Positions 34,462 to 44,057 of a stretch of DNA of 64,000 nt are shown piece by piece. A program made the translations under genes and the position numbers. Positions within the stretch are counted from its first letter, which is position 1. Every line of letters starts with the position of its first letter. The notes below the pieces were generated by a model that had not been told where the DNA came from, searched no databases, and saw nothing but the letters and a program-made list of their open reading frames with translations. Source of the DNA: Cryptomeria japonica (taxonomy: Eukaryota > Streptophyta > Pinopsida > Cupressales > Cupressaceae); NCBI RefSeq assembly GCF_030272615.1, contig NC_081411.1, positions 211,562,744-211,626,743 of the forward strand, given 5' to 3'.

Positions 34462-36054
34462 TGTAGGAGCACCCTTCAAAGGGCTCCCACCATTTGTTTT
34501 TTATTGTGTTTTTGCTTCTTTGTGAAACCATTGTATATAAAATAAGAGCCATGTGCTCATTGGTCTTAGTTTAGGTCCTAGTTGAGGTCCTAGGGTCATA
34601 AGTCAAAGATGAGTTTTTTTTCTTGAAAATAGAGGGTATGTGTGCCTTTGAGGTGTTTAGGAGTCCTTCTTAGCATGGTGGTGTCCTTAGTCTATCCCAA
34701 TATGGTTCTAGGAGTCAAGAAAAGCAACATTGAGAAAGATGCTCAAAAGTTGCAAAGACAACTTTTTAAAGTTGTCAAGCAACTTTTCCACCTAGTGGTC
34801 GAAATCTTTAAATATGGCATGGAAAACCCTAATATGGGCACAGAGACCAAGGAGAGGGTAGTATAAGTAGTTAAAAACCCTAAGATAATGGGTCTGATGT
34901 CAGATGTTGTACGACCCAAGCAAAGTGACTTGACTGTGACTGTAATGTTGTTGCCAGTCGGCACAAAAGGAGTAAAAGAAGATTGTTAATGGATTGATTT
35001 TTGAGAAAAACTATGTGGAGTGTCTTGTATGGTGTATTTAATTCCATTGTGAGCAATTAGATTAGGTTTTTTTTTTCAGGTTGTGTATGTTTGTAAATAG
35101 TTTGTAAACTTGCTTCTCACTATCCAATTTTGGACTGGTTTGTGTCAATGGGTTCATAACTCCATTCCCCATTATGGAATCACCATGAAACCATTGGGAA
35201 TGAGAGTCTAGACCATGTAATATACTTAAAAGAAAGAAGGGTCCTTGAAGATGCAGGGAGGACATCTAAAGACCCACTCCTAGGTGAGACTGAACAGTGC
35301 CCGACTAGGAGGGGTTAAGTTGCAAAGGTCTTGGAGAGCAAGGAAGGTCAGAGGAGGAGGCACCCTTTAGAGGAGTTGTAGAGGGGTGAGTGGAGAACCA
35401 TTGGTGTGAAGGAGGAGCTTCCACCAATCTAGAAAAGGTGGCAAGAGAACCAAACCTACACTGTGACCCTGACAGGCCTAAAAACCCTCTTAAAAAACCC
35501 TTAAAAAACCTTAAAATCCACCTAGGGCAGTGTACGGATACTTGGAAGCCCAAAACGAGGAAAATTATTGAGTGCTTGCTAAATGAATAGCAGGTCTTTT
35601 AGGAATTTTCACAATAAATTGCATCATTTGCAAGAGGGAGCCCTAAAGGACCTGGTAGGAGGCCTAATTGGTCACAATACTTGTAGCCCTATTTTGTAGG
35701 CAAAAGACAAAATTGTGAAATCGGTAAGGGGTAGGAATCTTGAAACCTCTTGGGGGAACATGAATGGTTGGAAAAAACATCTAATAGACCTAACCTATCC
35801 TTGCTAAGACCTAGGAAGGTGTGGAGCAAGCCAAACCCTTATTAGCCTAAGTAAGGGTTCTTGAATCTCATGAGTAAGGTGAGACCTTAGGAGTAGTTTT
35901 TCAACTTGTTGGTGGGTGGATTGGGCAAGGTCAAGGGATTCCATAAGTAGGGGAAGTCCTAGAGACCCTAGGGTGTAGTTAGAACACTTGGTGATCCAAG
36001 GAAAGGATCCAAGAGCATAGACTAGGCTAGTCTATCCCAAACCCCATCCCATCA
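34462..36054 (+). repeat. C 3' LTR
   Basis: 1,593 bases, from TGTAGGAGCACC to CATCCCATCA. TATA-like GTATATAAAAT at 34533-34543. Ends directly against minus-strand ORF2 of element A at 36055. Confidence 0.88.
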
Positions 36055-36855
36055 CTCCCAAACTACATTACCGACTGATGGAAAGAATTTCTCAAAATAG
36101 AAAAACATGCATACCAAAAGTGATCCAAACTTCAGTGTGTTTTTTGAGTTGTTCTTCTTCGGCTTGTTTATGGTGTTGATATTTTCAAATAGATTTTTCA
36201 ACAATACTTCGCATAGATCAATCTTCATGCCTTTCTTCACAATCTTATAGGCTAAATCAACAGCAGCACAGGGTACACTATTTTCCCTTGCCAATTGAAA
36301 GAAACAATAACCTATGACTCTAATTGCAAACTTCAGTTTTGCATCTGTGACGTTGTTCAATTTCAGACCTCTGCAATCAAATTCAACTTCGGTTAAAGTG
36401 ATCAATTCTTTCTGTGAAATCATTTTCTGAGCTCGGGCATGGTCGAAAATAGGGTAACTGGTGATCAAGTGGATGATTTCCTTGGTGATCTTGAATGGTT
36501 GCTCCTCTAACCACATAAAGTCATCATGAACTCTGCTCAAAACAAATTTAACCCATTAGGGTTTGAAGACTCACGGGTAGGTTAGGGCTTTGGTCAATCC
36601 CTTGATTTTAATGTGTTCAAACTTGCTATCCAGTTTCCCATTGGTACACAATTCATCATATGTGTCCTTGATCTGAGAGTGACCTAATTCCTCAACACGA
36701 CACTTAGTGAAGAATCTAACATCCTCAACTAATATAACCCTATCTGGAATGAGTGAAAATGCAGTTTTATCATCTAGTTCAGATGCTAGTCAATATTTCA
36801 GTACGGGCTTCTCAATGTTCTCAACTACAATGGATTTCTGAATCTTAGGAGCCAT
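36055..36855 (-). pseudogene. Element A ORF2, N-terminal segment
   Basis: Minus-strand start ATG at 36855 (MAPKIQKSIV), with stops near 36792 and 36570. From 36540 the frame is open for 162 residues. Key blocks: LSRVHDDFMWLEEQPFKITK, AIRVIGYCFFQLAREN, KIDLCEVLLKNLFENI, LKFGSLLVCMFFYFEKFF. Element E has the same blocks in the same order (PYKITKQAI, MVVGYKVYQ, YDLCTVLLSEL, KYDSLLICLALYF). It ends at the C insertion. I recognise no described family or catalytic signature; the region looks like an all-helical domain. That it once encoded protein is well supported by the match to E. Confidence 0.68.
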
Positions 36856-37398
36856 TTTAAACTTTGGATAATCACTAATTAATGAGCCTTAGGGTTTGAG
36901 AACTTTTAATCGGCAGACGTCTTCCACTTAGTAAATATAACACAACTGATATGATCGGTTAACTTTCTTAACAAGGCATTGTGATTGATATAAATACCTT
37001 GAATTTCACTTCGGTAGAGATTTGGTTGCCTTTGAATCACTTTTCTCTGCTTTCTAAAAACTTGGTAAGTGTAAAAATGACCGTGCAAAAGCTTTAAGTA
37101 CACATTTTATCTTATCGGGCTCCATGCAGTTAGGTCAAAAATATTAAATGCACTTGGTTCCACTAAACCAATTTACCTTTCTTTTTGTGCTTTTACCGAG
37201 TAGCCAGACTTCCTATATTTACTGACTAGACAGGCTTCCTGCATTTACCAACTAGACTAGTGCTCCAAAAGACTTGATAAAATTTCAAACTTGCTAATGC
37301 ATCTTAGCTATGCAGATTTTGAATTAAGTACATGATAAGATAGGAAGTGTTTAAGATTTTAACCTTGAGAAAATGTAGTCCCTTCATACCTTTACCGA
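36856..37398 (-). other. Element A spacer between Gag-like frame and ORF2
   Basis: About 540 bases with no shared coding motif. The equivalent gap in element E is 48443-48897. It may hold a leader or splice signals for ORF2, but none can be named. Confidence 0.4.
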
Positions 37399-37572
37399 TT
37401 AATTTGGAATAGATGCACCTAACTCGGTAGGTAAGGTGCTTTCTTCATTTGACACAATTTCCTTCTTTTTCCAAATCATCTGGAATTTGCTTTTTATTTC
37501 TTCAATATCTCCTTTAGGTTGATCTCTGCAATCTCTAGCCAAGTGTCCAACTTTGTGACAATGAAAACATGT
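37399..37572 (-). pseudogene. Element A Gag-like frame, last zinc knuckle
   Basis: The minus-strand frame carries a canonical CCHC knuckle (CFHCHKVGHLARDC) and then the tail KFQMIWKKKE. Element E ends its Gag-like frame the same way (CNKPGHIARYC, then HKKMWVKKE). This piece is separated from the rest of the Gag-like frame by D. The stop is at 37399-37401. Confidence 0.72.
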
Positions 37573-38334
37573 TGTAGACACCTAAAATTGTCATGTCTAA
37601 TTAAATAAATATCTTTATTTATTTAATTATTTGAGCCTAATTCTTCTATTAATTGAATAAATCTTTATTTAATTAATTCATTCATTTATCCTCTTCTAGC
37701 CTTATTTCTCATTTAAATAAATACATTTATTTATTTAAATTATCCTTTTCCTAAATTAAATAAATATCTTATTTATTTAATTGATCCCACTTCTTCTATT
37801 AATTAAATAAATCTTTATTTATTTAATTAATTCATTAACCTTTTCTACCTATGACACATGTCATTCATCTCTTAATTCATACACTACCTACCCCTTTCAT
37901 TATTTTAGTATTTTCTTTACCTACCCTCTAATCATAGCCGACCTCTTTTTACACCTCTCAATCTTATCCCTCCATTTCATATAGTGTCTTCTATATAAGG
38001 AGATGCTTCCTTCATTATCAAACCCTAATCAATCTATGCATCCTGGCTAACTCAATTATGCACTTGACTACACTACGCTTTGCATATGTGATCCTTGCAA
38101 CCACATTCCGTTCTTTGTTGAGCTCTTCTGCACATATAAAATCTGAGAGCAAATATATCAAGCAAGATCAATGGAGATAGGAAGAATGGAGATCCAAACC
38201 CTATTGGACATGTGATGGTATAATTTTTGTGATTTCATGTGATTTGCATTGTCTTAGGTAATCGTCATATGTTATGGTGGATCTTTGTTGTTATTAGGCT
38301 AGGGTTTTGTGGTTGAATTCCTTATAGCCTTTCA
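37573..38334 (+). mobile_element. D: solo-LTR-like insertion
   Basis: It interrupts the Gag-like frame of element A between its fourth and fifth knuckles. It starts TGTAGACACCTAAAA, identical over 15 bases to the start of the B2 LTR, and contains TTAATTAAATAAAT-type repeats and a TATA-like CTATATAAGG near 37991. A CA at 38333-38334 is the best right end, but I find no convincing 5-base duplication, so the boundary is approximate and the Tat assignment rests on the shared terminus. Confidence 0.55.
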
Positions 38335-39562
38335 ATATTGTTGTTATCCATTTTCACCATATACACATGCCATACCAGGATTTCTCCATGATCTTTGGTT
38401 GTTCATTCCAAACCTTATAAAGCATTTGGCACTTATATGTCCATATCTTCCACAACATTCACACCGTATCCTTCTATTGTAATCCCATGGTACTGTCGTA
38501 TACCGTCGGTTAAGATCTATGTGAGTTTGGTAGCCTCTAGTATTTGCTCGGTGTGTTTGCTCGGTGTGCAGACCACATATAGTTCTTCTTCCTAAACCAA
38601 CACTTCTTGGTACCGTGTCCATATCTATTGCAATTTTTACAAAACCCTTTGAATTTTGCCTTTTGATAATTGCTAGCAGACTTTGTCCTAAATTGATTAG
38701 ATGTGTGACCATATTTATTGCAATTGTTACAATAACCATTAGACCTAGTGAAATTTGGTTGCTTACCTTTTCTGATTTGGCACAAGTTGGTAGTATGTCC
38801 TTGTTTTCCATAGTAGTTGCAAATAGGCTTCTTTCCTTTGATGTTCTTCTTGTTTCCAACTTTCTTTGATGATTCTCCTCTCTCAGTAGTGTGGATTCCC
38901 TTCTCGGTAGAGTCTTTTCCTTTGTAACTGAGTCCTGCATCTTTGTTGGGTCTTCTTGTATTTAGATGCTCATCCAACATCTTTGATGCATCATAACTCT
39001 TCTTCAGTGTTTCTTTTGATTTCTTCTTTGTTTCAAGTTCATTGAACAATCTTGATAGTTCAAGTTTCAATACTTGATTCTCATCATCTTTCAGATTTGC
39101 TTCATGATGAGCATAACCCAATTGATCTGATAGATTACTTTGAATTCCAGTCATCCTAATGATTTCATCATACTTTTCAGACACTAATTCTTCAAGATGT
39201 TGTTTTTCTCTTTCCATATCTCTTATGTTATCCTCGGTTGTCCTTAATGCATCAAGATTTTCAGTCATCTGTGTGCTGAGATGTTCATGTTCTCTTTTCA
39301 TTGCTTTTAGTTGATCAGTCAATGCTTTGTCCTTTTCTTTCAATGCTCCAATCATTACTTCGGTCTCTTCAGATATACTGTTCTTAGATGATGTCTCAAT
39401 TTGTTCCACTAGCTCTTGAGAGTCTTGCAAATCATTAGACAATATTCTTCTAACTTTCAGTGATCTTTGCATTTGTTTCTGCATGTCAGCAATCACTTGA
39501 TTAGCATGATCCAATTCATTTTGAAGATTCAAAATTCTCTGAGATTGTTTGTAGCCTTCCAT
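38335..39562 (-). pseudogene. Element A Gag-like protein: coiled coil and zinc-knuckle array
   Basis: ATG at 39562 (MEGYKQSQ). About 230 residues of heptad-like coiled coil follow (ILNLQNELDHANQVI, LSRLFNELETKKKS). Next is MLDEHLN...GLSYKGKD, resembling the LDEML...GLGY segment of SIRE-like Copia Gag. Then come knuckles: CNYYGKQGHTTNLC (second Cys replaced by Tyr), CNNCNKYGHTSNQF (last Cys lost), CKNCNRYGHGTKKC and, after a frame change near 38540-38560, CECCGRYGHISAKC. A fifth lies beyond D (37399-37572). No UBN2 capsid core is seen upstream. Frames that run past 39562 into the LTR are not coding. Probable role: RNA binding and assembly with a helper's particles. Confidence 0.72.
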
Positions 39563-39610
39563 TGATAAGATCTTGCTCTTTAGGTAGTTAAACCCTTTTC
39601 CAAGATTCAA

Positions 39611-39622
39611 GCTCTGATACCA
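39611..39622 (-). promoter_or_regulatory. Element A primer binding site (tRNA-iMet type)
   Basis: On the minus strand the LTR end CTAACA is followed by AT and then TGGTATCAGAGC. Element E has the same two-base AT spacer. Confidence 0.88.
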
Positions 39623-39624
39623 AT

Positions 39625-40830
39625 TGTTAGGCCCAATATGCAAAGCTAATGTGCTGAGAGGGAAGGGGTGAATCAATACTTCAAATATTTTCTTCAAAAA
39701 TAACTTTACTGTTAAGCATAAACTGAATATTGCTGAAACATAATATAATGCTAAAACAAATAGATAACAATCATACATGATTCACTCCATAACACATATA
39801 TTTTGGTTACGCAGAAACTCTTGGTTAGAGAGAAAAACTACAGTGGGGATGGCACCCACAACTTCACTACTGCAATAATAAAGGTTGCTCAATTAGAGCT
39901 ACATGTTTAGTTATTTCTAATAGCTTACCCTATTAGGAGTATCAAGATATTTAGATCTACCTTGTTAAAGGATTTTACAACACTTAAACTAAAATGTTGC
40001 ACCTGGTTAAAGGCTTTAAAATTTATAGACTTTGTTAGTCTTTTACCCTGTTAAAGGTTTCTCTTACAACTCAAAATATTACATTCAAAATCTTACAAAA
40101 TATCTGCAACTTCACATCTAGAATGTTAAAGCAAATTCTATGTGCTCAAAATGAAATTACCTTGCTTATAGCATACCTTGGTAACCCATAAAATAATTCG
40201 GTAAACCTTTCTGTTTACTCTATTCCTTGACTGTTCTCTAAAATCCTTCTTGGTGACCTCTGTGTATCTATAACAGTCATAACACTCAGTACTTTCCCAT
40301 AATTTTTCTTTTCACATATGTCTGTCTTCACACTCACATGTCTTGCTTCTCAGTCATACACACATACTCATTTGATCCTCAATTCATGCTCAATAAATAG
40401 ATCTCTTATGATGGTGATCTTGTTCATGCTTCGATCTTACAAACATGATTCATCAAATGAATAACCATACAAATTATTTCATTAGATAGATGTCCTCAAA
40501 ATCATACAAAATCTTAAGTGCAATTTCAAATGTGTTAATGGTTCCTTGTTCCTCGTTCTTTGTAACACGTTTCCATATGTGTCTAGGTTCAATGAATCTG
40601 GTAACATGTTTCACTCGATGTGTATCAACTTGGTATACCATCTTTGCTGCTCGATAGTCATAGAACGTTACTCAGTAGACAACTCGGTGTATACTAAACT
40701 CTGTGACTTGTAACTTCTGTAACCAACTGCTTTGTGCTTACCAACTAAATATTTCGGTGGTAATAACCGACTAAAGTATATAGAATGACTTTGGACATAA
40801 AACTAATGACAACTTTAGTAAATAGTAACA
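39625..40830 (-). repeat. Element A LTR (5' LTR on the minus strand)
   Basis: 1,206 bases, direct repeat of 863-2058. Divergence by eye is a few percent, so element A is older than B2. Confidence 0.9.
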
Positions 40831-40835
40831 AATGG
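40831..40835. repeat. Target-site duplication of element A (right copy, AATGG)
   Basis: Exact repeat of 858-862, abutting the right LTR. Confidence 0.85.
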
Positions 40836-41442
40836 TGTATGTTCGTTTGATTGAAATTTAGAGGGAAATAGCTCGCGAAGCAAAGAAGTAAGATCGTGGT
40901 AAGAAGATGGACTCAGGAAAAGCAGAGGATCAGGGGTTTGTGTCTAGCCAGAATGTAAAAATCAAGTAGCATTTTGTTTTTTCTCTATGTCCATTTTTTG
41001 TAGTATAGTTTGGGACCAAAATTTAATTTGTTTTAGTCGTGTTGGGACTATGTAGTTGGTTGATATGGTTGTCTCTCTATAGTTAATGGCAGATACATTG
41101 ATGAGTTATAGTTGTTCTTAGGCTCTGGGTTAATTCATCTTCCATGATATGGCTACAATGTATGCAAGTATTTTAATATTAATATAAAACCTACTATATT
41201 ATTGATTAAAAAAAAAATTAATAATGGCTTATTATTGTTATTGCAAGTCCATGATAATTCTACTTTGACATATAATGCCTTTTTACTTAAAAAATTCATA
41301 AATCAGAAGTCGTTTGATCTTAGACTTAACCAAAATTTTAAAATTTATTAATTTATCTTTTTAATTTAAAACAAGAATTGAGAAATGAATTTACATATTT
41401 TTAATTTAAAATTATTTTTTCTGTATAGTCTATGTTATAGTG
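40836..41442 (+). pseudogene. Right half of the split locus, with A-tract
   Basis: Codons continue in the phase of 601-862 (VYVRLIEI, then REIAREAKK, DSGKAEDQGFV) to a TAG near 40968. After a T-rich non-coding stretch a run of ten A occurs at 41208-41217, preceded by TATTAATATAAAAC. From there to element E it is AT-rich spacer. This could be the 3' end of a LINE or retrocopy, unproven. Confidence 0.38.
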
Positions 41443-41447
41443 TATCT
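41443..41447. repeat. Target-site duplication of element E (TATCT)
   Basis: TATCT precedes the 5' LTR and recurs exactly at 56962-56966 after the 3' LTR. Confidence 0.87.
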
Positions 41448-42591
41448 TGTTGGCATTTGATGTTCTCGTGAAGATTGGTGTTTCCTGATGCTTGTATATT
41501 CTTAGGAGTTGTCATTGATGGTAACTTAGACTTTTGACCTGATCTGGAGTTTTGGTTAACCGGTTGTCTTGAGAATGTCTTCTGATATCAGTTTGCTCGG
41601 TGATGCTCAGTGCATAGTTTTGTAATTGTTCTCACTTTCGGTAAAGAATATTTTGGTTTCGGTGATCTATGATTAGTTGGTCGAGTATATGAGGTAGATT
41701 TTCATGACAATCCACCCTCCTATGTTAATTCTTGTACATGTTTGAAGATCTGATATTCGATAGAGCAACAAAGAAGAGCATTATTCATGTTTGGTGTTGT
41801 ATGGTGTGTCCAGACTCTTTAAGTTGATTTCAGTGATTGGAAATGTGGTTGGGGTGGTATATGAGACCTATAGGAAGCATGTGATCTTGTATTTTGGGTC
41901 AGGAATATGGTTCAGTAATAAATCTAAGTTGACTTGTAGCTACACATTTCACATTTTGATAATTGGTGAAGTTGACTTGTGGAAGATTAATTTTTGTATG
42001 TGCGAATATATAAGACTGATTTGGATGATGCACTTGGTGTGACATGATGTAGTAGACTATTTTGAAGTGATTGAGTGCAGTTTCACGTGCACATCTTGAT
42101 CTTGGTTGATCCTGTAAGCATTTGTAGAGCAGACAAGTAGATCAGTTATAGCAGATCATTTTGCACTTAATTGTAACTGATTTTTGGCATAATTAGATGT
42201 TATTTTGCAGTTCACCACCTATTGTAATTAGTCTATAATCTCCTATAAGGCAGTGAGCCTTCCTCCAAGGTTGTTGCTCTATTTTTGTAACTTGAACAGT
42301 GAGCTCTAGGAAGTGTGCCTGAATGCAAGTGCATTCCCCTTATGTAATATTGTTTTACTACTAGCCATAGTGGAATAATATTATGGGCTCAAATCCCACT
42401 GTGATTTTTCCCTTATGGGTTTCCATCTAAAAATATTGGTGTTATGGCTACTTGGTTATTTGTTTTCTATTGAGTTGCACTTTACTTTCTTTCCTATGCA
42501 TCCGATGGTTGAAGAATAAGATTAACAAGTTTGAAATTTGATGAACACTGATTCACACCCCCCCCCCTCTCAGTGTTCATTGATTCCAACA
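41448..42591 (+). repeat. Element E 5' LTR
   Basis: 1,144 bases. Contains a TATA-like ATATATAAG at 42006-42014 and a run of ten C shortly before its end (the 3' LTR has six). Confidence 0.9.
42006..42014 (+). promoter_or_regulatory. TATA-like box in element E LTR
   Basis: ATATATAAG, kept in the 3' LTR at 52954-52962. Confidence 0.5.
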
Positions 42592-42593
42592 AT

Positions 42594-42606
42594 TGGTATC
42601 AGAGCC
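42594..42606 (+). promoter_or_regulatory. Element E primer binding site (tRNA-iMet type)
   Basis: TGGTATCAGAGCC two bases (AT) after the LTR end. Confidence 0.9.
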
Positions 42607-42659
42607 TAGTTCCTCCAAGTAAACCTAACTTATTGAGAAAGGTTCAGGAGATTGAATCA

Positions 42660-43279
42660 ATGGATTATGGTTTGTAGAGACAACTTTGTGTGGCACTTGA
42701 GGATCTTGATGCAACAAAAAATGAAATAAGTTCCTTAAAGAGAAACTTAAATGTAGTTGAAGACTTCATTAAGGATTTGAGAGATTAGTTCAAGACTTCA
42801 AGAGACAAGAGAAAAGAGCTGATGGAAAAGCTAAAGGAGAATCAAGAGAAAAGCATTAAAGACCAAAGAAAAACTAAAGGATGTGAAAAGATTGCTAGAG
42901 AAAATATTGTATTGAAGAATGAGATGCAATCCATTGTGATGAAGTTGACTAAGGAGATTGAAGACCAGAAGAAGAATGAAGAAAGTTTTACTCAATCATT
43001 GAAGACAAATTAGATGAATTCTACAGACTTACCTATGAGAATGTTAGTTGAAGCTTGAGTTGATGCAATCAAGGAATGATGGACAAGAGCTTGAAAGACA
43101 GATTGTTTCGTTAAGAGATGAACTTGCTACTGCAAATGAATACAAAGACAAATTTAATTCTAGCTCAGCGACACTTGATGAGATGTTGGAATATTAGAGA
43201 CATGGAAAGGACACAAGAGGACTTGGATATAAGAAAGGAGAACCCTTTGGTTTTGGACCGAGAAATGCAAAACCTAATA
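42660..43279 (+). pseudogene. Element E Gag-like protein, coiled-coil part
   Basis: The ATG at 42660 (MDYGL) is followed by stops at about 42675 and 42789, then a Lys/Glu-rich coiled coil (KELMEKLKENQEKSIK, IVMKLTKEIEDQKKNEES). Further on, across frame changes, come TLDEMLEY and GLGYKKGE, the same SIRE-like segment as in element A. The frame stops at G. With G and one duplication copy removed it continues in phase (RNAKPNHQKRKNH) into 47944. Confidence 0.68.
43275..43279. repeat. Target-site duplication of G (TAATA)
   Basis: TAATA here, TAATC at 47944-47948: four of five match. TAATC restores the Gag-like frame. Confidence 0.6.
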
Positions 43280-44057
43280 TGTCACAACCCTCGTTTATCA
43301 CTTTTAATTTGATGCAATTTCTATTATATCTTCTTTTGGTTGAACTATTGAATATGGTTGAATAAATATTATAAAAGGTTAAATAATGGACCCACATATA
43401 CACTTGGAAAATATAATTTAAATAGACATTATTTATTTTTCCCATTCCCAATTATGGCACATGTTGTAGGAGGAATTAGAAGCTTCTAGAGGAATCTTCA
43501 TTCTTTAATTCCCTTGCATGTAACTCCCCCACTAGGATATTAATCAATTTTGCATGGATCCAATATTGGAAAAAGAATTCTCATTCTCAATTAATTTCTC
43601 TAGATAGTGGAATTAAGGGGTTTTTCCTATATATTGTATGCAATTTTCAAAAAGAGGGAGTTGATTATTTTTTTGTGAAGAAAAGTTTTCTCAAGTAGTT
43701 TTTTTTTTTTCCTGGTAGTCACATTTTTCATTTGTAGAATTGTTAAGTTTGTTTTGAAGAAAATTCTCCAAGCTTGCAAGGAAGGATCAAGGAAGGCTAG
43801 CTTGAATATTTGGAGAGGATTCAACATCAAAAGGCTTCTCTAGGTTCCCTCCCTTTTTGCATTTGCTAATTGCTTATGTAAATTTTATATTTTCAAAAGG
43901 AAATATCTCCTCTTAGATTCTTTTTTTTGAATATAATTTTCTGAAGGAAATTATTTCTTAATTGTTAGATAGATTAATTAGAAAGGAAAATCTATTTTTC
44001 ATTAAAGAAATGCATTGACAAAAGTACTTTTCAAACATGGAAATGCAGATTTCTTTT

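Larger units (their letters stand above)
26311..36054 (+). mobile_element. C: Ty3/Gypsy chromovirus in a truncated tandem arrangement
   Basis: Order: partial RNase H, integrase and chromodomain (26311-28146), LTR (28170-29760), primer site, complete Gag-Pol (29840-34438), LTR (34462-36054). Two internal regions therefore share the middle LTR. The left copy starts abruptly inside RNase H at a GTGGAATTG word (26311-26319) also present at the equivalent place in the right copy (32602-32610). No 5-base duplication flanks the unit, and element A lacks about 450 bases at the left junction. This fits a tandem element made by LTR-LTR recombination and then trimmed by a deletion. The iMet primer site, chromodomain and motifs suggest a chromovirus, possibly of the conifer IFG7 type (from memory, unverified). 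Confidence 0.85.
863..40830 (-). mobile_element. Element A: non-autonomous LTR retroelement carrying nested insertions
   Basis: Two direct repeats of about 1.2 kb (863-2058 and 39625-40830) begin TGTTAGGCCC and end AGTAACA on the plus strand, flanked by AATGG. The element reads on the minus strand: a tRNA-iMet type primer site sits just inside the right LTR and a purine tract just inside the left LTR. Order along the minus strand: LTR, primer site, Gag-like frame with coiled coil and CCHC knuckles (39562-37399, interrupted by D), spacer, long ORF2 (36855-2393, interrupted by C, B2 and B1), purine tract, LTR. No reverse transcriptase, RNase H or integrase of its own is visible; every pol domain inside the span belongs to B2 or C. 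Without the insertions it is about 7.8 kb. The Gag and primer site suggest a Copia (SIRE-like) ancestor, which is inference. Confidence 0.85.

Noticed and set aside
863-40830. A single 40-kb giant retrotransposon
   Set aside because: The span contains complete elements with their own LTRs and duplications on the opposite strand. The underlying element is about 7.8 kb.
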